Source: a virus
Length of the DNA stretch: 29,987 nt
IMG/VR virus record: IMGVR_UViG_3300048021_000343
Coordinates: 1-29,987 of that record
Reading direction: 5' to 3' (one strand)
Below, one piece after another: positions 13,583-21,336 of the stretch. The notes under the pieces were generated by a model that was not told where the DNA came from, did not search any database, and saw nothing but the letters and a program-made list of their open reading frames with translations. The stretch's first letter is position 1. Every line of letters starts with the position of its first letter. Both the position numbers and the translations under genes were made by a program.

Positions 13583-14720
13583 CGGCTTCCTTAATTGCTG
13601 TAAACGCTAGTTCTAATTCTTCTTTGGTAGTATAAGCACCCCAACTAACTCTTAATAGCCCTTTGTTGACGCTTATATTGCGTACTAGAGGCTCTGCACA
13701 GAGGTTCCCTCCACGTATCATAATATTTTTAGCATCAAGAAGCATTGTAAAATCTTCTATAGTACCGTGTTGTGGCACCATAGTTATAAGTCCTGTTTGG
13801 CTTGCGTAAGGATTGTTTTCGCACAAGTCATTAGCAACTACTGCTAGTGCTTTATCATGTGCAAGTATATCACTTTGATTTCTAATAAGCCAATTTAATA
13901 AGTTTGGCAAAGTGAATATTGCTTGTAAGTTCGGTGTACCGCTTTCAAATTTTTGTGCGTTAGTTAGATATGTTTCATGTAGATAACTTACTGCTGATAC
14001 ACTGCCACCGCCTGGATGTACTGGTGCTTTTTCTAACCACTTAGGATCAATCATTAAACAACCAAGTCCTGATGGTCCGTATACTTTATGCCAACTCCAT
14101 GCTACAAAATCAAAACCTTCGTAGTTATGATGTATTTTCCCCATGCTTTGACATGCGTCTACTATTGTAATTGCATTATATTGTCCTGCAATGAATCTTA
14201 TTCGTTCTAAATCATTGATAGTACCGGTAACATTACCAACGGCAGTTACAGCAATTATCTTAACTTCAGACTGGTCTTCACGTAGAGTTGCTTCTAAATC
14301 AGACAAATCTAACACACCAGACTCAGTTAGTTTTATATAATGACAATGATTGTAGCCTGTTGAGTGAAAGGGTAATGTAAGACTGTGATGAAAGTCACCG
14401 CCAACAAATACACTAAAGTCATCTTGTCTCCGTGTTGCTAATTGTATTGCGTCATACAATCCTTGTGTTGCACCACTGTTAAAAACAATTCTATCTTGTG
14501 GATCAGTAATACCAAGCCACTCGCCTATTTTTTCTTTTGCTGTATGATACTTCTCGTCTATAAATGCACCCATGCTATGCCCACTACGGTGTGCATTTGC
14601 TTTATATGTTAGAAACGTTCCTGTGTCAGTAATTACAGTGTCAAGTGTTTGACTTGTAGCGGCACTGTCCAGATACGTTAGGTCAGGGTGTTCTTTAAAA
14701 AACGGAAATCTATTTCTCAT
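13557..14720 (-). CDS. sufS: SufS cysteine desulfurase
   Basis: A 387-residue class-V aminotransferase-fold enzyme that removes sulfur from cysteine, giving alanine and an enzyme persulfide. Visible landmarks are YLDSAATSQ (16-24), HRSGHSMG (44-51), GATQGLYD (83-90), the His pair DFHH (109-112), the PLP-binding Lys212 in WSWHKVYGPSGLG, ESGTPN (259-264) and the catalytic loop RGGNLCAEPL with Cys341 (E. coli SufS Cys364). Arg357 in LRVSWG is the expected carboxylate contact. It is slightly shorter than E. coli SufS (406). The short catalytic loop and a SufE partner next door mark it as type II (SufS) rather than IscS. It overlaps mini-sufD by 11 bases and sufE by 26. Confidence 0.93.
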   Translation of the reverse strand: MRNRFPFFKEHPDLTYLDSAATSQTLDTVITDTGTFLTYKANAHRSGHSMGAFIDEKYHTAKEKIGEWLGITDPQDRIVFNSGATQGLYDAIQLATRRQDDFSVFVGGDFHHSLTLPFHSTGYNHCHYIKLTESGVLDLSDLEATLREDQSEVKIIAVTAVGNVTGTINDLERIRFIAGQYNAITIVDACQSMGKIHHNYEGFDFVAWSWHKVYGPSGLGCLMIDPKWLEKAPVHPGGGSVSAVSYLHETYLTNAQKFESGTPNLQAIFTLPNLLNWLIRNQSDILAHDKALAVVANDLCENNPYASQTGLITMVPQHGTIEDFTMLLDAKNIMIRGGNLCAEPLVRNISVNKGLLRVSWGAYTTKEELELAFTAIKEADARISKFV

Positions 14721-15165
14721 ACAAACTTTCCTTAAGAATATCTTTATAGTTTGTTATGCCTTTACTATGCAAATAGTATCTATCTTCTTGGCTAAGTGTA
14801 CCAAGTGCATTACCATGTGCGGCTTTAATGTCGTTATTTAAAACAAACATTTCAGGTCGTGCCTGGATTCTGCTTTTATCAAAAGGCCAACTTCTAATTT
14901 GCATATCAGTATCTACACCACTTGCGTCTTTAGCAACATAGCAACTAAGAATACAATCAACACTAGCATTGTTTTCAGCATATATTCTTACATTTATCTT
15001 ACTTAATGAATCTTTCTCAGGATGTACATTAATACTAACAGGACAATGTCCATGTTCTTGTATAACAGTAATATTATATTCTTCGTGATTTTCTACATCT
15101 TGCGGATGTAAATTTAACGATATACCGTTTTCGTTTGTGTATATTTTATTATAAGGTTTGGCCAT
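14710..15165 (-). CDS. sufD: Mini-SufD: short SufD/SufB-family protein keeping only the C-terminal beta-helix end
   Basis: A 151-residue protein placed where sufD is expected. The last third reads IQARPEMFVLNNDIKAAHG then LGTLSQEDRYYLHSKGI, matching the SufD signature KPQLEIYADDVKCSHGATVG...FYLRSRGI of E. coli. His117 aligns with SufD His360, a residue needed for cluster formation at the SufB-SufD interface; Cys358 of that motif is Ala here. The usual N-terminal helical domain and most of the beta helix (about 270 residues) are missing, and so are the last 40 or so residues. It is not a broken fragment at this locus: it has its own ATG overlapping sufC by 17 bases, and sufC leaves no room for a longer N-terminus. 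Partner is presumably the phage SufB. Confidence 0.78.
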   Translation of the reverse strand: MAKPYNKIYTNENGISLNLHPQDVENHEEYNITVIQEHGHCPVSINVHPEKDSLSKINVRIYAENNASVDCILSCYVAKDASGVDTDMQIRSWPFDKSRIQARPEMFVLNNDIKAAHGNALGTLSQEDRYYLHSKGITNYKDILKESLYEK

Positions 15166-15805
15166 TTGACAACTCTATTTGTTTAGTTGGGTAACTATCT
15201 TGTAAAAGTTGATCGTGTGTTACCAGAAACACAATACCACCGTCATCACATACTGACTTAATTAAATCAGTAACTTGTGAACGACTAGACTGTTCTAATC
15301 CACTGTCGGGCTCGTCTAACAATAGTACACGAGGCGTTTTTAATTTTGCCTGTGCTAGTTCATTCTTCTTACGTTCGCCACCACTTGCTCCGTGATTGAA
15401 ATCTCTTTGTGTCCAATCTTCAGGCAATGATAGTTCTTTAAATACACCTTTTGTTTGACGTATGATTTCAATCTTACGTGCATCAGGTGAATCAAACTTT
15501 GCAAATTCACTAAACAAAGACAATGTGTTTACACCGTCTAGTGTTGGCGGTGATTGATGTGCAATAAAGAATCCATTACGTGATCTTTCAAAGCATTCCA
15601 TGTCTAGTACATCTTCACCGTTAAATTCAATTTCTCCATCAACATCAATATCTGGACGTCCCATAATAGTATGTAATAAGGTACTCTTACCACTTCCATT
15701 ATGCCCTGTAACTAGAATACATTCGCCAGCATTTGCTTCTAAGTCAATACCATCAAGTATTTCTTTTCCGTTAATGCTTGCTTTTAGGTTTTTAATTTTG
15801 AGCAT
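15149..15805 (-). CDS. sufC: SufC ABC-type ATPase
   Basis: A 218-residue soluble ABC ATPase that powers the SufBCD scaffold. Walker A is GHNGSGKST (34-42), the Q-loop IAHQSPP (81-87), the signature GASGGERKKNE (139-149, with the SufC-like basic run after SGGE), Walker B VLLLDEPDSGLE (160-171) and the H-loop VTHD with His197. DSGLE after Walker B is typical of SufC (DSGLD). It is about 30 residues shorter than E. coli SufC (248). No membrane partner is nearby, excluding an ordinary transporter. It overlaps grxD by 14 bases and mini-sufD by 17. Confidence 0.92.
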   Translation of the reverse strand: MLKIKNLKASINGKEILDGIDLEANAGECILVTGHNGSGKSTLLHTIMGRPDIDVDGEIEFNGEDVLDMECFERSRNGFFIAHQSPPTLDGVNTLSLFSEFAKFDSPDARKIEIIRQTKGVFKELSLPEDWTQRDFNHGASGGERKKNELAQAKLKTPRVLLLDEPDSGLEQSSRSQVTDLIKSVCDDGGIVFLVTHDQLLQDSYPTKQIELSNGQTL

Positions 15806-16100
15806 TCAATGCCTCCGCTAATGATTTATCATGGAACATATCTACCATGATATCGCTTCCACCTTGGAATTCTCCATCAATATAAAGTTGAGGAATTGTA
15901 GGCCATTCACTATATTCTTTAATATTTTCACGTAGTTCAGCATCTGCTAGTACGTTACGTGTTTCAAAGTCAGCACCTAATACTTCTAGTATTTTTACTG
16001 CCTTCATACTAAATCCACACGCCGGAGCGTCTTTAGTACCTTTCATAAACAGAACTACTTTGTGTTCGTTTACTAAATTGTCAATTTCTTGTTTTGTCAT
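15792..16100 (-). CDS. grxD: Monothiol glutaredoxin, CGFS type
   Basis: A 102-residue protein with the CGFS active-site motif at 28-31 ([10 protein letters not shown]), the upstream lysine of MKGTKD and the glutathione-binding [18 protein letters not shown] region (66-83). CGFS glutaredoxins bind a [2Fe-2S] cluster with glutathione in a dimer and carry it to target proteins. Here it lies between sufB and sufC, where many bacterial suf operons have other genes, and no SufA or other A-type carrier is present, so it is the likely carrier of the system. Junctions are ATGA with sufB and a 14-base overlap with sufC. Confidence 0.93.
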   Translation of the reverse strand: MTKQEIDNLVNEHKVVLFMKGTKDAPACGFSMKAVKILEVLGADFETRNVLADAELRENIKEYSEWPTIPQLYIDGEFQGGSDIMVDMFHDKSLAEALNAQN

Positions 16101-17521
16101 CCTATACTCCCTTCCATTTGGACTTCTAATAATTTGTTTGCTTCAGCGGCAAACTCTAATGGTAATGTGTTAAGTACTGAATCACAGAAGCCATTAACAA
16201 TAGTACTAACTGCTTGTTCAGGATCTAATCCTCTACTCATTAAGTAGTATAACACTTCTTCACTTACTTTACCTGTGCTTGCTTCGTGTTCAATTTGTGC
16301 TGTTTCATTAGCAACATCAGTATACGGAATAGTATTACTAATACTATTACCACCAATCATTAAACTATCGCACTGTGTAAAGTTCTTTGCGTTGTCAGCA
16401 CCAGCACCCATTTTAACTAAGCCACGGTATGTATTTTTACTGTAACCTAATCCAATGCCTTTTGAAACAATAGTGCTTTTGGTATTCTTACCAATGTGCC
16501 ACATCTTTGTTCCTGTGTCTGCTTGTTGTCTACCTTTGGTTACTGCAACACTGTAGAACTCTCCTACACTGCCGTCACCTTTAAGTATACAACTTGGGTA
16601 CTTCCAAGTAACTGCACTACCTGTTTCAACTTGTGTCCAAGTAACACGACTGTTGTTACCTCTACACATTGCACGTTTAGTTACAAAATTGTATATACCG
16701 CCTTTGCCATTTTCATCGCCTGGGTACCAATTTTGTACTGTGCTGTATTTTATTTCAGCATTTTCTAAAGTAACAAGTTCTACTACTGCGGCATGTAATT
16801 GATTTTCATCACGCATTGGTGCAGTACAACCTTCTAAGTAACTTACATAACTATCGTCGTCTGCAATAATAAGTGTGCGTTCAAACTGTCCTGTGTGTTC
16901 AGCATTGATTCTAAAGTATGTGCTTAGTTCCATTGGACACGTTGTGCCTTTTGGAATGTACACAAAACTACCATCTGAAAATACTGCACTGTTAAGACAA
17001 CTAAAGTAATTGTCTTTTTGTGGAACAACACTGCCTAAATACTTTTTAACTAAGTCTGGATAGTCTTTTACTGCTTCACTAATACTACAAAATATTACAC
17101 CGTCTTCTAAAAGTATATCTTTAAAAGTAGTTGTAACACTTACACTGTCGTATACTGCATCAACAGCAACACCTGCTAGTTTTGCTTGTTCGTCTAATGG
17201 AATACCTAGTTTAGCAAAGTCTGCTAAAATTTCTGGATCTACTTCGTCCAAACTGTTTAGTAATTTTTTATGACGACTGTGGTAATACAATTCATCATAT
17301 TTAATTTTTGGATAATCTACTTCTGCCCAATTAGGTTCTTTCATAGTCTGTAAGGCTGTAAATGCTTTAAGTCGCCATTCTAATAACCACTCAGGCTCGT
17401 TGTTCTTATCGCTTATCAATCTAATTGTTTCTTCAGAAAGTCCCTTACCAAGGTATTCTGTCTCTACATTGGAAGACCAACCAGCAGTATACTCTTGTGA
17501 AACTTCTTTTTCTTCAATCAT
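16097..17521 (-). CDS. sufB: SufB Fe-S cluster scaffold protein
   Basis: A 474-residue SufB, near full length (E. coli 495). The N-terminal helical part (to about 125) is followed by the long beta-helix core with [24 protein letters not shown], and [20 protein letters not shown]. Key residues are kept: Cys384 in [10 protein letters not shown] aligns with E. coli Cys405, and Glu411-His412-Glu413 (IEHEAS) aligns with 432-434, all implicated in cluster assembly. The C-terminal SufC-binding helices are present ([20 protein letters not shown]). AAAGGTG lies 7 bases before the ATG. It overlaps the dCMP deaminase by 8 bases and is joined to grxD by ATGA. This is the intact scaffold of the cluster, unlike its shortened SufD partner. 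Confidence 0.95.
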   Translation of the reverse strand: MIEEKEVSQEYTAGWSSNVETEYLGKGLSEETIRLISDKNNEPEWLLEWRLKAFTALQTMKEPNWAEVDYPKIKYDELYYHSRHKKLLNSLDEVDPEILADFAKLGIPLDEQAKLAGVAVDAVYDSVSVTTTFKDILLEDGVIFCSISEAVKDYPDLVKKYLGSVVPQKDNYFSCLNSAVFSDGSFVYIPKGTTCPMELSTYFRINAEHTGQFERTLIIADDDSYVSYLEGCTAPMRDENQLHAAVVELVTLENAEIKYSTVQNWYPGDENGKGGIYNFVTKRAMCRGNNSRVTWTQVETGSAVTWKYPSCILKGDGSVGEFYSVAVTKGRQQADTGTKMWHIGKNTKSTIVSKGIGLGYSKNTYRGLVKMGAGADNAKNFTQCDSLMIGGNSISNTIPYTDVANETAQIEHEASTGKVSEEVLYYLMSRGLDPEQAVSTIVNGFCDSVLNTLPLEFAAEANKLLEVQMEGSIG

Positions 17522-17921
17522 TATGTATCACCTTTACTTTAGATTTCTTTAAAAATTCTATACCTACGCTACTTCGATATGCATCTTTATAATATACAGT
17601 ACTTATACCGCTCTGGTATATTAACTTAGCACATTCGATACAAGGAGCATGAGTACACAGTAATGTGGCATTTTTACCACTTTCGTGTGAACTTGCTAAC
17701 TTTGCAATAGCATTACTTTCTGCATGTAATACTTCAGGCTTAGATTTAAAGTGTTCATCTTCGCATGTATTATCCCATCCTGTGGGCATACCATTATAAC
17801 CAATACTAATAATGCGATCATCTTTAACAACAACAGCACCTACTTGTAAACGTTTGGCATGACTTAACTGTGCAAATCTTTCTGCTACGTCCATGTATGC
17901 ATCTATAAACTTCTGCTTCAT
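17514..17921 (-). CDS. Deoxycytidylate (dCMP) deaminase
   Basis: A 135-residue zinc deaminase converting dCMP to dUMP, the substrate for thymidylate synthesis. The zinc and catalytic motifs are HAES (66-69, His66 ligand, Glu68 proton shuttle) and APCIEC (92-97, Cys94 and Cys97 ligands). [20 protein letters not shown] is the usual N-terminal substrate-pocket stretch. It is the counterpart of T4 gene cd. With ThyX two genes upstream it completes a dCMP-to-dTMP route. The start overlaps the preceding gene by ATGA. Confidence 0.93.
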   Translation of the reverse strand: MKQKFIDAYMDVAERFAQLSHAKRLQVGAVVVKDDRIISIGYNGMPTGWDNTCEDEHFKSKPEVLHAESNAIAKLASSHESGKNATLLCTHAPCIECAKLIYQSGISTVYYKDAYRSSVGIEFLKKSKVKVIHND

Positions 17922-18136
17922 CTTTTTAATTGCTCAATCAAGTGTTCGTTTCTAGTATAGATATATTCCCAACTGCGTCCTTTAATAGGAGGTTTACCTA
18001 AATCATCATAATACGTGTGTTGAACATAGTACGGCGTTAGCCACATAAGTTTATGTGACCCACTGCGTGTAGGCCACCAAGCAAACTTTTCTTCAACAGT
18101 TCTCTGCGGATCAGCTTGCCAGTTTGCTCCCATCAT
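17918..18136 (-). CDS. Small conserved phage protein, 72 aa, unknown function
   Basis: The start is taken at the ATG at 18136 (MMGANWQADPQR), overlapping the thyX stop as ATGA; the longer reading to 18181 would lie inside thyX. The product is rich in aromatic residues (FAWWPTRSG, LMWLTPYYVQHTYYDD, WEYIYTRNEH), polar and without a membrane segment. It lies between thyX and the dCMP deaminase, and I do not recognise its function. Confidence 0.65.
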   Translation of the reverse strand: MMGANWQADPQRTVEEKFAWWPTRSGSHKLMWLTPYYVQHTYYDDLGKPPIKGRSWEYIYTRNEHLIEQLKR

Positions 18137-18807
18137 AAACTCTTTGCGATCGGAAACACTTCTGCTATTACTGTTGCACATGCTTTTGCAACATCCATAT
18201 GTTCTTTTTGTGTACCATTAGCACTGCGTAAATCAATGTAGTGTATCCAACTACGCAATGTACCGTTCATATACAAACGTGTTTTAGTAAGACCTTCTGG
18301 CAATACTTTACGTGCTACTTCTTTAGCAATACCATTTTCGATTGCCCAGTCATATGCACGACCACATGTATAAATTACATCTTGTTGTAATTCTTCCCAC
18401 TTGACTACTAGTTCAGCCATACCATCTTCTGACAAGTCTAATTCAATAGAGTTTTGTCTATTTTTAATATCCTGCATACGTGGTTCACTTGTAATAAACA
18501 CTTCGCCCATTTCACCTGGCTCTGCATAGCGTTGACTGAATTCTTGAAACGCAAAACTTCTGTGTCGCACAATTTGGTGTGCAATGTCTCTTGTAGTTTC
18601 AATTTCAATTACAGCATTTACCATTTCTAACGGTGACCAATGCTGATGTTTGATCAAATACTTAATCAAACGTTCACTTGTTTCTGTATTAATTTGTGCC
18701 GCAGGGTTTGATACCTTTGCACAAAATGCAACAAGCTCTTGAAGATCTGTTAAACCTTCTTGTGCAAATTCTGGTGTTGCTTGCGAATAACTTACTAGTT
18801 TAGCCAT
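18133..18807 (-). CDS. thyX: Flavin-dependent thymidylate synthase ThyX
   Basis: A 224-residue enzyme making dTMP from dUMP with methylene-tetrahydrofolate, FAD and NADPH. The ThyX signature RHRSFAFQEFSQRY (81-94, RHRx7S form) is intact, and the C-terminal substrate region KVLPEGLTKTRLYMNGTLRS and WIHYIDLR is present. ThyX replaces the ThyA of T4 in many marine phages. It sits in the gapless unit with the dCMP deaminase, clamp loader and ferredoxin. The start overlaps the preceding small gene by 8 bases. Confidence 0.95.
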   Translation of the reverse strand: MAKLVSYSQATPEFAQEGLTDLQELVAFCAKVSNPAAQINTETSERLIKYLIKHQHWSPLEMVNAVIEIETTRDIAHQIVRHRSFAFQEFSQRYAEPGEMGEVFITSEPRMQDIKNRQNSIELDLSEDGMAELVVKWEELQQDVIYTCGRAYDWAIENGIAKEVARKVLPEGLTKTRLYMNGTLRSWIHYIDLRSANGTQKEHMDVAKACATVIAEVFPIAKSL

Positions 18808-18991
18808 GTTTACTTAAATCCTCTCCATTGCGACCACGGTCTCTATTACCGTCGCCATTAAGCTCTGTTAAATCTTGTTGTTTTATTTTTTGATCTTTGT
18901 TGCCAAAGATTTTATCATAGTTGTCTCGATACTTTTCTGTAGGAGTCTTGCTTCTTAGTTCGTCCCCAGTTATATCGTTTCGTGTCGTCAT
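18800..18991 (-). CDS. Small charged phage protein, 63 aa, unknown function
   Basis: A 63-residue hydrophilic protein ([20 protein letters not shown], then [15 protein letters not shown] and a Gly/Asn/Arg/Asp-rich tail), probably partly disordered. Its start overlaps the ferredoxin stop (ATGA), and its end overlaps thyX by 8 bases. No motif suggests a function. The composition makes an accessory or binding role more likely than an enzyme. Confidence 0.62.
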   Translation of the reverse strand: MTTRNDITGDELRSKTPTEKYRDNYDKIFGNKDQKIKQQDLTELNGDGNRDRGRNGEDLSKHG

Positions 18992-19338
18992 TTTATTTCC
19001 TTAAGAGGTATAATACCAAACTCTTCATATTTGTTAGGATATCCATCCCATTTGTCGTGGTCGTCCAAAGGCGCAATTTGTTCAGCAAGTACCGGAGCAC
19101 CTGAATCAACAACTTTACGGTTTATGTCATCCCACTTCTCTCGTTCTTCACTACGCAATTCAGTATCCTCAAAGATAGCACCAACTGGACATTCTGGAAC
19201 ACAGACTCCACAGTCAATACATTCTTCAGGATTGATTGCGAGAAAGTTTTCTGCCTCATAGAAGCAGTCTACTGGACAGACTGCTACACAGTCTGTATGT
19301 TTGCATTTAATGCAGTTGTCTGTTACTAAGTATGTCAC
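18988..19338 (-). CDS. fdxA: 7Fe ferredoxin ([3Fe-4S][4Fe-4S], FdxA type)
   Basis: A 116-residue bacterial ferredoxin. Its nine N-terminal cysteines (9, 12, 17, 21, 25, 40, 43, 46, 50) match those of Azotobacter ferredoxin I with a shift of one: Cys9, 17 and 50 for a [3Fe-4S] cluster, and Cys21, 40, 43 and 46 for a [4Fe-4S] cluster. Motifs are [17 protein letters not shown] and [18 protein letters not shown]-terminal acidic extension follows, as in FdxA proteins. It is unlike the plant-type [2Fe-2S] PetF ferredoxin of cyanophages. It would be both an electron carrier and a client of the phage Suf proteins in the same unit. The start shares one base with the clamp-loader stop. Confidence 0.94.
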   Translation of the reverse strand: MTYLVTDNCIKCKHTDCVAVCPVDCFYEAENFLAINPEECIDCGVCVPECPVGAIFEDTELRSEEREKWDDINRKVVDSGAPVLAEQIAPLDDHDKWDGYPNKYEEFGIIPLKEIK

Positions 19339-20252
19339 TACAACCTCGCTAGTTTAATTAGCACTGCGGCTAAGTTTATCTCCGGATCAACAACAAGTGT
19401 ATGATCCACCAGTCCTTGTTTAATAATTAGCACTGCTTGATCCTGCTGGGTATCATCTCCGAACAGCGATATGTTATCATACAACCATCGGTAAACTTCT
19501 TCCATCTCTTCAGGACGAATAGCGCCACATAGCAATTTACGTGCTTCTTGAATCTTGCCTGCTTTAAACAATTCAACCATGTCAAGTTTCCAATCACTTT
19601 CACCTGTATCTCCTTCATTAGGAGCAAGTAGTGATCCGTCTTGCACGTTCATCTGTACCATATTTATGCACTTACGTAAGTCAGGGTATGTTGCTTTTAC
19701 ATAGGTATCGAGCGTATCCAAATCAGGAGTAACACCTTCGGTAATAAGTATTTCAGCGACTCGAGCTGTGAACTCTGTTTGGTCAATTTTAGCAATGTGA
19801 AAACCTTGACACCTACTATGCAAAGCGGGAATAACACGATTTGGATAGTTACAAGTAAGAATGAAACGAGAAGTAGTATGATACTCTTCCATAACACCAC
19901 GCAACGCCGCTTGAGCGTTTGGGCTAAGATAGTCTGCCTCATCTAGTAATACAACCTTAAAGTCCCCAAATGGGATCATCTGTACAAAGTTTACAATTTT
20001 ATCACGTACATCATCTACTGAGTTTGTTCGCGATGCGTTTATTTCTAAAATGTCTAAGTCATTCAAATCTAATTCATTAAACAATAATTTAGCAAGTGTT
20101 GTCTTACCAATACCTGCGTTACCACTAAACAGCAAATGCGGAATAGTTTTTTCTTTAATCCAGTTTTTTACTTGACTGCGTTGTGCTTCATCACGAAATA
20201 CGTAACCATCTACTGTTTTCGGACGATACTTTTCTACCCATAATTCTTTCAT
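19338..20252 (-). CDS. 44: Sliding clamp loader large subunit (T4 gp44-like)
   Basis: A 304-residue AAA+ ATPase of the clamp loader. Walker A is GNAGIGKT (44-51), Walker B VVLLDEAD (100-107), the sensor-1 region [14 protein letters not shown] (131-144) and the arginine-finger motif SRC (146-148); the start [19 protein letters not shown] is the family hallmark. It loads the gp45-type clamp, which in T4 also activates late promoters. The gp62 partner and the clamp are not in this window. It lies in the early unit with DexA and joins the upstream membrane gene by ATGA. Confidence 0.93.
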   Translation of the reverse strand: MKELWVEKYRPKTVDGYVFRDEAQRSQVKNWIKEKTIPHLLFSGNAGIGKTTLAKLLFNELDLNDLDILEINASRTNSVDDVRDKIVNFVQMIPFGDFKVVLLDEADYLSPNAQAALRGVMEEYHTTSRFILTCNYPNRVIPALHSRCQGFHIAKIDQTEFTARVAEILITEGVTPDLDTLDTYVKATYPDLRKCINMVQMNVQDGSLLAPNEGDTGESDWKLDMVELFKAGKIQEARKLLCGAIRPEEMEEVYRWLYDNISLFGDDTQQDQAVLIIKQGLVDHTLVVDPEINLAAVLIKLARL

Positions 20253-20413
20253 CTGTTTTCCTGTTGTAATCTAAATTGACAATACATATGTCCCCACAAG
20301 TATTCGTATATCATATATGCTAGTATAGCACCAAAGATAGGAATTGTAAAGAAGAAATACATAATAAGATATGCGTATACTACTGCCGCCGGATAGTCAT
20401 ACCATCTAATCAA
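20249..20413 (-). CDS. Small membrane protein with TTG start, 54 aa
   Basis: I start it at TTG at 20413 (fMet-IRWYDYPAAVVYAYLIMYF), because the frame upstream lies inside the 59-residue gene and GGAG sits 9 bases before this TTG. Two close hydrophobic stretches (about 8-23 and 25-40: AVVYAYLIMYFFFTIPIFGA and AILAYMIYEYLW) suggest a hairpin in the membrane. The RWYDYPAA start and the C-terminal CQFRLQQE pattern resemble small proteins I recall from T4-like cyanophages. Its stop overlaps the clamp-loader ATG (ATGA). Function unknown. Confidence 0.65.
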   Translation of the reverse strand: MIRWYDYPAAVVYAYLIMYFFFTIPIFGAILAYMIYEYLWGHMYCQFRLQQENR

Positions 20414-20414
20414 A

Positions 20415-20594
20415 TTATTCGTCTCCGCGTTCTTTGGCTTCTTTCTTCTTTTTACGTCTTGCGTAAAATCCGCCTTTGTAATCAATTTCTTCAGAACGTT
20501 GTCCTGCTTCGTAGTAGGTTATCTTTCCGCCGTTTTTTAAATATTCTTGGACGAGTCTATCGTCTGCGGTCTCCTCTTTTGCTACACGTTTCAC
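20415..20594 (-). CDS. Small basic protein with GTG start, 59 aa
   Basis: A frame starting at GTG 20594 (VKRVAKEETADDRLVQEYLK), preceded by AGGAG at 7 bases and overlapping the exonuclease stop as GTGA. The product has a pattern QEYLKNGGKITYYEAGQRSE then YKGGFYARRKKKK, which resembles small conserved proteins of T4-like marine phages. It is strongly basic at the C-terminus. No known function. It is easy to miss because it lacks an ATG. Confidence 0.65.
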   Translation of the reverse strand: MKRVAKEETADDRLVQEYLKNGGKITYYEAGQRSEEIDYKGGFYARRKKKKEAKERGDE

Positions 20595-21127
20595 CTTTGT
20601 ACTCCTAACTCCTTGTACGCAACCTGGATTGCTTTTGATTGATAATAAGCATCCGCTAGTGCGTTATGCAAATCGTTTTGTATTGCTTTACGTGGATCTT
20701 TCTCGCAACATGCAAAAAGTGTTCTAGAATCTCTTATTTGCCAGAAGTTCCACGGAATAGGTTTTCCGCCTTGGCGGAACATGTCTTCCATAATGGTATA
20801 GTCAAAACCGTATCCTTGTCCCCAAAACGTATCAACACCAACACTAAACTTACTAATTTGCTTTAAAGCCTCATCTACTGTAACTGCTCCTGTTTGGTCA
20901 AACGCTTCTTCACGTATCTCCGGTTTTTGTTTCGCCCACCACTCTATGGTGTCGTCACTTGCACTGCGACCTAACCTATCTTGGTCGTCTATGCTAATTT
21001 TAATATAGAATTCTGAGTGCGGTTCGCCGTTAGTTTTTGGATCAAACTTAACACCACCTAGACTTAATACAGTAGCACCTGGCTTTGTATCAATAGTTTC
21101 TAAGTCAATTGTTGCGTGAATAGCCAT
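20591..21127 (-). CDS. dexA: 3'-5' exonuclease, DexA-like (DEDD superfamily)
   Basis: A 178-residue RNase H-fold exonuclease. The DEDD acid residues are visible: Asp8 and Glu10 in TIDLETID, Asp109 in GYGFDYT, and the HxAxxD motif with His154 and Asp159 in LHNALADAYYQ (DEDDh type). It is shorter than T4 DexA (227 residues) but the same type. It probably degrades host DNA or trims ends during replication. It follows the 52-residue membrane gene by 2 bases, and its TGA overlaps the GTG start of the next gene. Confidence 0.88.
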   Translation of the reverse strand: MAIHATIDLETIDTKPGATVLSLGGVKFDPKTNGEPHSEFYIKISIDDQDRLGRSASDDTIEWWAKQKPEIREEAFDQTGAVTVDEALKQISKFSVGVDTFWGQGYGFDYTIMEDMFRQGGKPIPWNFWQIRDSRTLFACCEKDPRKAIQNDLHNALADAYYQSKAIQVAYKELGVQR

Positions 21128-21129
21128 TT

Positions 21130-21288
21130 TTATTTCCTATTCTCTTGTCCAATGCCTGAAATAATTAACATTACATATAGCAAAGGCCAGCCCCAACCTG
21201 TAATGTATCCGCTTAAATGTAGTACTAATAGGGCTACGCCTGTTGCACCGGTAGTACCAATACCGCTTGTTTGCGATGATATTTTCAT
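21130..21288 (-). CDS. Small membrane protein, 52 aa, first gene of the 16-gene early unit
   Basis: Starts at ATG 21288 (MKISSQTSGIGTTG) after TTAGGAG, a good ribosome site 6 bases away. Two hydrophobic stretches, ATGVALLVLHLSG and WPLLYVMLIISGIG, are separated by YITGWG. It ends 2 bases before the exonuclease start. It is the first gene below the sigma-70 promoter, and its ribosome site is one arm of a long inverted repeat, so its translation may be controlled. Function unknown. Confidence 0.65.
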   Translation of the reverse strand: MKISSQTSGIGTTGATGVALLVLHLSGYITGWGWPLLYVMLIISGIGQENRK

Positions 21289-21293
21289 AGAAT

Positions 21294-21336
21294 CTCCTAA
21301 CGTTTATACATATTATAACGCATAAACTGTTAGGAG
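21294..21336. repeat. 14-bp inverted repeat spanning the early promoter and ribosome site
   Basis: CTCCTAACGTTTAT (21294-21307) pairs with ATAAACTGTTAGGAG (21322-21336) with one bulged base and a 14-base centre that holds the -10 box. In minus-strand RNA the left arm contains the ribosome site of the 52-residue gene. An RNA read through from upstream could fold and hide it; an RNA begun at this promoter lacks the right arm. As DNA it could also be an operator. Confidence 0.7.

Noticed and set aside
14710-15165. Mini-SufD as a frameshifted remnant of a full sufD
   Set aside because: The start codon overlaps sufC, which is intact up to its end, so no upstream sufD coding sequence exists at this place.
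15149-15805. SufC as an ordinary ABC transporter ATPase
   Set aside because: No membrane or binding protein is nearby, and the DSGLE motif and operon partners identify SufC.
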